NCBI GenBank assembly: GCA_008501655.1
Contig: QQUK01000139.1
Span: 1-12,311 of the forward strand
Origin: Calditrichota bacterium
GTDB lineage: Bacteria; Zixibacteria; MSB-5A5; GN15; FEB-12
DNA: 12,311 bases
Direction: 5' to 3'
The first letter of the stretch is position 1. Each line of letters opens with the position of its first letter. A program made the translations under genes and the position numbers. The notes beneath the pieces were generated by a model that was not told the DNA's origin, ran no database searches, and was given only the letters and a program-made list of their open reading frames with translations. Below are positions 7,582 through 12,311 of the stretch, piece by piece.

Positions 7582-8958
7582 TTAGCGAAGCTGCATAAGA
7601 AGTTTACGTGTATCTGCCAGATATTCATGGACTCGATGGAGGAACTGTACCGCAGTGTGTCCATCGATCAACCGATGGTCAAATGACAATCCGAATATTG
7701 AAATATTTCGAATCTTGATTTCATTATCTACTACCCATGGTTTTTTCATAATGTTATGAATACCTAAAATAGCCACCTGCGGCTGATTGATAATCGGTGT
7801 TGAGAATGAAGAACCAAACATCCCGGCGTTGGTCAATGAAAAAGTACCGCCTGATACATCTTCCGGTGTAAGCTGATTTGTACGAGCTTTTTCACCAAGC
7901 TGATGGATCTCAACAGCAAGTTCAACAAGTGTCTTTTTATCAGCATCTTTGATTACCGGAACAATAAGCCCTTCATCACGAGCGACTGCGATTCCGATAT
8001 TGAAATAATTTTTAATAATTATCTCTTTCTCAGTCATCGATGCATTCATTTTTGGAAATTCTTTCATCGCCGTACAGACCGCTTTAACAATAAAAGGCAT
8101 ATAGGTTATATTGGCACCGTATGTAGCTTTGAAAGATTGTTTGATTTCATTTCGATATGTTACCAATTCAGTTAAATCCAGTTCCTGGAATGTAGACACA
8201 TGCGGAGAGGTCCGTTTAGAATTCACCATGTGGTCAGAAATAACTTTCCTGATTCCGGTAAGCGGTTTTCTGGTCTCTCTCTGGTCAATCGGAAGCGGTT
8301 CGAATTTTGGTATATCAACTTTCACAAGTGGTTCCACAGGTGCTGGTGCGGCTGCCTGGCCGCCAGCCGGTGCTGAAGGCTGTGCTTGAGGTACTGCCTG
8401 CATCGGTGCCGGAGGAGACGGGATCGGACCAAGTGAGTAACCGGCTGACTGTGAACGACCCTGAACGGTGCGCTCGACATCTTCTTTTGTTACTACACCG
8501 TTCGGACCGGTCGGTGTTATATTTGCAGGATCCAAGGAATATTCGCGAACCATCATACGTACTTTTGGAGACATCTTCCCTTTACCAGCCGGAGCAGTAC
8601 CTTTGACTTCAGCTACAGGAGCCGGTTGAGAAGCGGTCGGAGCAGAAGCTGGTGCCGATTCCTTTTTGAGAGCTGCTTCCGGTTTTGTATCAGGTTTAGA
8701 AGCTGATGGTGCATCACCTGTACCGTCATCAATGACGGCGATACGTGTACCTACCGGGACGACGTCGCCTTCTTTCGCATACAGATGGGTCAGAATACCC
8801 TCTGTTTCGGCAGGGATTTCAATATTAACTTTATCTGTCATCAGCTCAACCAGCGGTTGGTTCAGCTTAACTTTATCTCCTGGTTTGACCTTCCATTCGA
8901 GAATGGTACCTTCAAGTACCGATTCACCCATCTGAGGTACTAAAACATCCAAAGCCAT
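7582..8958 (-). CDS. Dihydrolipoamide acyltransferase (E2) of a 2-oxoacid dehydrogenase complex
   Basis: A 458-residue E2 core protein with the full domain order. It has one N-terminal lipoyl domain at about 1-78 (lipoyl-lysine Lys43 in MTDKVNIEIPA), an Ala/Pro-rich linker, a peripheral-subunit-binding domain at about 128-165 (KMSPKVRMMVREYSLDPANI, then GPNGVVTKEDV), a second Pro/Ala-rich linker to about 210, and a CAT-like catalytic domain at about 228-458. The active site SFDHRLIDG contains His428 and Asp432. GTFSLTNAGMFGSSFSTPIIN recalls E2s of branched-chain or mixed-specificity complexes. Pyruvate, branched-chain and 2-oxoglutarate complexes cannot be separated with confidence, and no E1 or E3 gene is adjacent. 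A Shine-Dalgarno site (AAAGGA, bases 8974-8969) lies 10 bases before the ATG, and a promoter lies about 100 bases upstream. It is the first gene of the E2-lipB-fabL cluster. Confidence 0.95.
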   Translation of the reverse strand: MALDVLVPQMGESVLEGTILEWKVKPGDKVKLNQPLVELMTDKVNIEIPAETEGILTHLYAKEGDVVPVGTRIAVIDDGTGDAPSASKPDTKPEAALKKESAPASAPTASQPAPVAEVKGTAPAGKGKMSPKVRMMVREYSLDPANITPTGPNGVVTKEDVERTVQGRSQSAGYSLGPIPSPPAPMQAVPQAQPSAPAGGQAAAPAPVEPLVKVDIPKFEPLPIDQRETRKPLTGIRKVISDHMVNSKRTSPHVSTFQELDLTELVTYRNEIKQSFKATYGANITYMPFIVKAVCTAMKEFPKMNASMTEKEIIIKNYFNIGIAVARDEGLIVPVIKDADKKTLVELAVEIHQLGEKARTNQLTPEDVSGGTFSLTNAGMFGSSFSTPIINQPQVAILGIHNIMKKPWVVDNEIKIRNISIFGLSFDHRLIDGHTAVQFLHRVHEYLADTRKLLMQLR

Positions 8959-8968
8959 ATTAACATAT

Positions 8969-8974
8969 TCCTTT
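8969..8974 (-). promoter_or_regulatory. Ribosome binding site of the E2 gene
   Basis: Read on the minus strand this is AAAGGA, 10 bases before the ATG at 8958. It is one of the clearer Shine-Dalgarno sequences in the window and supports the E2 start chosen. Confidence 0.6.
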
Positions 8975-9017
8975 TATATCAAAAATTATAATCATTTCAC
9001 TCTTATTTTTCGCAATA

Positions 9018-9037
9018 AACCGATAAAAATAACCGAT
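9018..9037. repeat. AACCGAT direct repeat in the E2 leader
   Basis: The 7-mer AACCGAT occurs at 9018-9024 and again at 9031-9037, 13 bases apart, both within similar AT-rich flanks (ATAAACCGATA and ATAACCGATT). It lies between the predicted promoter and the E2 start, where a repressor or a post-transcriptional regulator could act. Two 7-mers in AT-rich DNA may also be chance. Confidence 0.35.
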
Positions 9038-9059
9038 TTACGACGTATAAAGTAGGCTA

Positions 9060-9088
9060 TATATATACATTTTTATAGTGTTAGTCAA
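9060..9088 (-). promoter_or_regulatory. Predicted sigma70-like promoter for E2-lipB-fabL
   Basis: On the minus strand, TTGACT (bases 9088-9083) is followed by a 17-base spacer and TATATA (9065-9060), close to the TTGACA/TATAAT consensus at the ideal spacing. Transcription would start near 9053 and give a leader of roughly 95 bases before the E2 ATG. The rest of the 160-base nadA-E2 spacer (8959-9119) is AT-rich; I see no small gene and no clear terminator for nadA in it. Confidence 0.55.
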
Positions 9089-9119
9089 TAAATTTGGGGA
9101 GATTATTCTGTCCGGGGAA

Positions 9120-10199
9120 TCAGCTGACTTCAAGCATCCGTTTCAGAGCCAGAAGTGCTTCGCTTTTAGCAGGTTCCGGCACTCTGATCGGCTTAACATC
9201 CTGCAGATTTTCAAGGGTATAAGCAAGGTCATTGAGAGTGGTTCGGTACATATTGGCGCAGACCGCACAGGTCTGTCCGGAAAGTTCTACTATCTTCTTA
9301 TCAGGAAATGTTTTAGCCATACGGCTGACCAGATTCAGCTCGGTACCAATCGCTATAGTCGTCCCTGCAGGTTGTTTTGTGACATAATCAACGATAAATT
9401 TGGTAGAACCGGCAGCATCGGCAAGTCTGACAACATCGTGCGGACATTCAGGATGGACAACGATTTTACCGTCCGGATAATCTATTCTAAACTGCTCTAC
9501 ATGTTCAGGTTTGAAGTTAGTATGAACATGGCAATGCCCTTTCCAGAGAATCACCTTTGCTTTATCAATCTGCTCTTTCGTCAGACCACCGGAATCACGG
9601 GAAAAATCCCAGATAACCATCTCCTCCGGTTTAATCCCGAAGTTAATACCGGTATTGTATCCAAGATGTTCATCAGGGAAGAAAAAGAGTTTTTCCTTTC
9701 GGTCGAAACCATATTTGTATGCACCCATCGCATTCGACGATGTACATATAAGACCACCATGTTTACCGGTAAAAGCTTTTAAACCGGCAGCAGTATTCAT
9801 GTATGAAATCGGCATCACTTTTTCATCACCGCCGAATTCTTCGAGATACTCCCATGCTTCCATGACATCAGCCATCTCAGCCATATCTGCCATTGGACAG
9901 CCTGCAAGAGGATTTGGAAGAAACACAGTTTTGGAATCATCGGTCAGAATATCAGCAGACTCAGCCATAAAATGCACTCCACAAAACACGATATACTCAA
10001 CATCTTTTTGTTCAGCAGCAATCTTTGACAAACCATATGAATCACCAACTTCATCACCGAATTCAATTACTTCGATCCGTTGATAATGATGAGCTAATAC
10101 AATAAGTTTACTTCCGAGTTGTTCTTTGGCAGCTTTAATCCGCTTTTTCAACTCTTCTGTTGTTGCTTCTCTGTATTCCTGTGGAAGTGAATTATACAT
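9120..10199 (-). CDS. nadA: Quinolinate synthase A
   Basis: A 359-residue 4Fe-4S enzyme that condenses iminoaspartate with dihydroxyacetone phosphate to quinolinate, the second step of de novo NAD synthesis. Seen: LAHHYQR at 35-41; GDSYGLSK at 52-59; Cys101 in NPLAGCPMAD; TSSNAMGAYKYGFDRKEK; Cys223 in WKGHCHVHTNFK; HPECPHDVVRLADAAGSTKFIV; and a C-terminal CAVCANMYRTTLNDL with Cys311 and Cys314. Cys101, Cys223 and one of the last pair are the expected cluster ligands. I place the start at the ATG at 10199 (MYNSLPQEYREAT). An in-frame ATG exists at 10241, but the 14 residues it would add are encoded partly by a REP-like repeat and are not family-like. NadB and NadC are not nearby. Its cluster would need the SUF-type machinery encoded at the other end of the window. 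Confidence 0.96.
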   Translation of the reverse strand: MYNSLPQEYREATTEELKKRIKAAKEQLGSKLIVLAHHYQRIEVIEFGDEVGDSYGLSKIAAEQKDVEYIVFCGVHFMAESADILTDDSKTVFLPNPLAGCPMADMAEMADVMEAWEYLEEFGGDEKVMPISYMNTAAGLKAFTGKHGGLICTSSNAMGAYKYGFDRKEKLFFFPDEHLGYNTGINFGIKPEEMVIWDFSRDSGGLTKEQIDKAKVILWKGHCHVHTNFKPEHVEQFRIDYPDGKIVVHPECPHDVVRLADAAGSTKFIVDYVTKQPAGTTIAIGTELNLVSRMAKTFPDKKIVELSGQTCAVCANMYRTTLNDLAYTLENLQDVKPIRVPEPAKSEALLALKRMLEVS

Positions 10200-10215
10200 T
10201 CTATTTTCTCTATTG

Positions 10216-10245
10216 AGTGCATGCTTCGACAAGCTCAGCATGACT
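10216..10245. repeat. REP-like repeat, left copy, with hairpin potential
   Basis: The core at 10224-10244 contains GACAAGCTCAG and is matched in inverted orientation by 10315-10335 (18 of 21 positions). This copy can also fold on itself: CATGCT (10220-10225) pairs with AGCATG (10237-10242), and after a single bulged base AGT (10216-10218) pairs with ACT (10243-10245). From memory, GACAAGCTCAG-type sequences are dispersed in many bacterial genomes and often give false N-termini reading MLSLSKHA, exactly as seen upstream of nadA here. Confidence 0.7.
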
Positions 10246-10314
10246 AATTTTATTATTTTTCAGTTGTTTCGGCTTCACTATCATAACTTTTATTTTACAA
10301 TCAATCTTAAATAT

Positions 10315-10335
10315 GTCAGACTGAGCTTGTCAAAG
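10315..10335. repeat. REP-like repeat, right copy (inverted)
   Basis: This is the reverse complement of the left copy with three differences; the inverted core is CTGAGCTTGTC. The two copies bracket about 70 bases of AT-rich DNA (10245-10314) with no gene, between the ferredoxin-NADP reductase stop (10343) and the nadA start (10199). The pair could fold into one long stem-loop or be a doublet of a non-autonomous mobile repeat. No transposase (RAYT) is in the window. Confidence 0.65.
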
Positions 10336-10342
10336 GGTACAC

Positions 10343-11407
10343 TTACTCTTCATTCTGCTGTATCTCCGCTTTTTTCTTTTCGCGGGCAATTTTCCTTAAG
10401 GTCATCTCATGTTTTTCTGTAGAATGACCGGGATTGACTTTTGCTTTCGGGTCAATATAACTTTTGGCATTATTAACCGCTACGGCAACTTCACCGAATC
10501 CGGTAGAGATAAGTTTCAATTTACCTTCATAGGTAACAACATCACCGGCGGCAAAAATACCGTCAATATTTGTACGCATCCTGCTATCGACTTTGATTGA
10601 ATTTTTATCAATCTCAAGTCCCCATTCTTCAATCGGTCCCATATTAGTAATAAACCCGATATTAAAAATGATAGCATCGATATCGAGAGTTTCGGTTTCA
10701 CCTGTTTGTGACTGTACAATAGTAACTTTTCTTACCCAGTCATCCCCTTCTATCTGTTTGACTTCCCAGAACGGAAATTTCATTCGAACCGAGGAGTTCA
10801 TAACTTTTTGAACGGAATCCTCGTGAGCGGCAAAAAAGTCATTCCGATGAATATGAGTTATTGATTCAGCGACCGGCTCAAGCATCATTGAATAATCAAA
10901 AGCAGAATCACCACCGCCGACAACCAGAATTTTCTTCCCCGCAAAATCTTTCAGACGGCGGACAAAATAAAAGACACCGGCACCTTCAAGTTCCTGCACA
11001 TTCGGGATATCGATTCTTTTGGGGATATATGCACCCATTCCGGCACAGACAACGATTGATCGAGAAAGATGTTCTCCTTTTGGTGTTGTCAGCTTCAAAA
11101 TCCCATCCGGCATTTTTTCAACGCCGAGGACTTTTTCTTCCAGGCAGTAGCTATGGTCATACTGATTCGCCTGCGCTTTTAAATCACGGACGAGGTCTTT
11201 GGCGAGGACTTTCGGAAATCCGCCGACATCATAAATATACTTCTCTGGATAGAGAGCCATCAAACCGCCGCCAACCTCACCAAGCATATCAATAACCTTG
11301 GAACGGGTTCGTCTTAAACCGCTGTAATACATGCCATACAGGGCAACCGGACCGGCTCCGATAAAAGTGACTTCGTATATATCTGTATCTTTAGTTATTA
11401 TATTCAT
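10343..11407 (-). CDS. Ferredoxin-NADP reductase, thioredoxin-reductase-like (YumC type)
   Basis: A 354-residue flavoprotein expected to move electrons between NADPH and ferredoxin or flavodoxin. Seen: FAD-binding GAGPVALYG from residue 17; ALYPEKYIYDVGGFP at 51-65, a hallmark of TrxR-like FNRs; NADP-binding GGGDSAFDYSMML at 164-176; and the second FAD motif FAAGDV at 285-290 followed by LISTGFGEVAVAVNNAKSYIDP. The CxxC redox pair that thioredoxin reductase carries just before the NADP domain is absent, which argues for FNR. After PGHST, where family members as I know them end within a few residues, there is a charged tail of about 24 residues rich in Lys and Glu. The first residue of the family's usual GGQ is kept but Gln is Gly (EVGGGLMALYP). 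It starts 3 bases after the glnS stop and has a poor ribosome site, so the two are probably co-transcribed. Confidence 0.92.
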   Translation of the reverse strand: MNIITKDTDIYEVTFIGAGPVALYGMYYSGLRRTRSKVIDMLGEVGGGLMALYPEKYIYDVGGFPKVLAKDLVRDLKAQANQYDHSYCLEEKVLGVEKMPDGILKLTTPKGEHLSRSIVVCAGMGAYIPKRIDIPNVQELEGAGVFYFVRRLKDFAGKKILVVGGGDSAFDYSMMLEPVAESITHIHRNDFFAAHEDSVQKVMNSSVRMKFPFWEVKQIEGDDWVRKVTIVQSQTGETETLDIDAIIFNIGFITNMGPIEEWGLEIDKNSIKVDSRMRTNIDGIFAAGDVVTYEGKLKLISTGFGEVAVAVNNAKSYIDPKAKVNPGHSTEKHEMTLRKIAREKKKAEIQQNEE

Positions 11408-11410
11408 ACT

Positions 11411-12311
11411 TTACTTATTCATCTTCGACCAACTGTCTTTCAATGTAACAGAACGATTGAAAACGAGTTTTGTTCCTGTAGATTCGGGGTCAAGACAGAA
11501 ATATCCGTGGCGCATAAACTGGCAATTTTCATTCTCTTTAAGATTTTTCAAAGATGGTTCCACTTTTGCATCCGGGATTACAACCAATGATTCAGGGTTT
11601 AGATTAATTGTAAAATCTTCATCCTCGAGAGGATTCTCTTTTACAAAGAGATTATTATACAACCGCACTTCAGCGTCAATAGCATCATGAGCTGAAACCC
11701 AATGAATCGTTCCCCGGACTTTGCGGCCATCCGGTGTTGAACCGCCTTTGGATTCCGGGTCATAGGTACAGCGGAGTTCTATGATTCTACCGTCATCATC
11801 TTTAATGACCTCTTCACAGGTAATGTAATACGCATGCTTCAGCCGAACTTCATTCCCCGGATACAGACGATAATATTTTCTATTCGGTGGTTCTTCCATA
11901 AAGTCAGTACGCTCGATATAAATCTCTTTTGAGAAATAGACTTTCCGGTTTCCGGCAGAATCATCTTCCGGATTATTTACCGCATCAAATTCATCAATCT
12001 GTCCATCAGGATAATTTGTAATGACAACTTTCAAAGGATCGATCACAGCCATCATCCGATTCGCTGATTTATTCAGTTCTTCTCTCAAACAATGTTCGAG
12101 GAGACCGAAATCTGCAACGGAATCACGTTTTTTGGCATAGCCGAGACGGTTGATAAAATCTTTGACCGAATCCGGAGTAAAGCCGCGTCTGCGTAATCCG
12201 CACAGGGTAGGCATACGGGGGTCATCCCAGCCGTTGACATGATTTTCTTTCACGAGCTGGAGAAGTTTGCGCTTACTCGTAACCGTATTAGTAATATTCA
12301 AACGGGCAAAT
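11411..12311 (-). CDS. glnS: Glutaminyl-tRNA synthetase, C-terminal part (5' end outside window)
   Basis: The C-terminal approximately 299 residues of a class I glutaminyl-tRNA synthetase, which charges tRNA-Gln directly with glutamine. The frame stays open to the right edge, and the visible residues begin FARLNIT, matching the family. The TTG at 12301 is therefore an internal Leu codon, not the start. About 250-260 N-terminal residues with the HIGH motif are missing. Seen: the KMSKS equivalent VTSKRKL (E. coli has VMSKRKL), WDDPRMPTLCGLRRRGF, AVIDPLKVVITNY, FSKEIYIERTDF, then the anticodon-binding beta-barrels with DGRKVRGTIHWVSA, NPESLVV and the terminal REGYFCLD-like RHGYFCLDPEST. This pattern is GlnRS rather than GluRS. 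Direct glutaminylation suggests tRNA-Gln charging does not depend solely on GatCAB. It is followed after 3 bases by the ferredoxin-NADP reductase gene. Confidence 0.97.
   Translation of the reverse strand, partial: FARLNITNTVTSKRKLLQLVKENHVNGWDDPRMPTLCGLRRRGFTPDSVKDFINRLGYAKKRDSVADFGLLEHCLREELNKSANRMMAVIDPLKVVITNYPDGQIDEFDAVNNPEDDSAGNRKVYFSKEIYIERTDFMEEPPNRKYYRLYPGNEVRLKHAYYITCEEVIKDDDGRIIELRCTYDPESKGGSTPDGRKVRGTIHWVSAHDAIDAEVRLYNNLFVKENPLEDEDFTINLNPESLVVIPDAKVEPSLKNLKENENCQFMRHGYFCLDPESTGTKLVFNRSVTLKDSWSKMNK

Noticed and set aside
9078..9782. A 234-codon open frame on the + strand overlapping nadA
   Set aside because: It lies antisense to nearly two thirds of nadA, its translation shows no recognisable domain, and nadA has full family motifs. 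It is a shadow of nadA codon usage.
10245..10314. A separate nadA promoter between the two REP-like repeats (minus strand, TATGAT near 10280)
   Set aside because: A TATGAT -10-like hexamer is present, but no acceptable -35 hexamer lies 16-18 bases upstream; in such AT-rich DNA this is not supportable.
10126..10422. A 98-codon + strand open frame spanning the REP-like pair
   Set aside because: It is antisense to the nadA start and the FNR end and is composed largely of repeat-derived sequence; no domain or ribosome site is seen.
12299..12301. TTG at 12301 as the start of a short GlnRS-like protein
   Set aside because: The frame continues to the window edge with family-like residues FAR before this codon, so it is an internal Leu of a full-length glnS.

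Overview
The window is an ordinary-looking stretch of a bacterial chromosome. It is moderately AT-rich, densely packed with genes, and has almost no intergenic space. The organism is probably Gram-negative, because it carries a MacA/HlyD-type periplasmic adaptor with FtsX/MacB-type permeases. The gene mix (SufU-type Fe-S scaffold, FabL-like enoyl reductase, TrxR-like ferredoxin-NADP reductase, GlnRS) would suit an uncultured lineage of the FCB or a neighbouring superphylum, but this placement is a guess. Shine-Dalgarno sequences are inconsistent: clear before the E2, lipB, SDR and second permease genes, and weak or absent elsewhere.

Left half (1-6099, all + strand): one tightly spaced probable operon. 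It begins inside sufS (5' end outside the window), followed by sufU (ATGA overlap) and a sufT/MIP18-family gene, i.e. a SUF iron-sulfur assembly block. With a 4-base gap it continues into a periplasmic adaptor, a LolD/MacB-type ATPase and two different FtsX-type permeases, together a predicted ABC export or lipoprotein-handling system. The promoter must lie upstream of the window.

Right half (12311-6102, all - strand): glnS (5' end outside the window) followed 3 bases later by a ferredoxin-NADP reductase gene. Next comes a 143-base spacer with an inverted pair of REP-like repeats, then nadA (quinolinate synthase, a 4Fe-4S enzyme). A 160-base AT-rich spacer with a good sigma70-like promoter follows, then a compact cluster: dihydrolipoamide acyltransferase (E2), lipB (octanoyl transferase) and a FabL-like enoyl-ACP reductase. 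The two halves converge at 6099/6102, where the stop codons are separated by only 2 bases.

The genes share cofactor themes. The SUF block builds Fe-S clusters needed by NadA (here) and by lipoyl synthase LipA (not seen here). LipB loads octanoyl groups from acyl carrier protein onto proteins such as the adjacent E2, and the FabL-like enzyme plausibly helps make that acyl-ACP. I found no CRISPR array, transposase, phage gene, tRNA or rRNA, and no convincing previously undescribed system. The points most worth a second look are the joining of suf genes to an exporter operon, the E2-lipB-fabL cluster, the Tyr-x6-Lys SDR, and the inverted REP-like pair that also creates a false upstream start for nadA.
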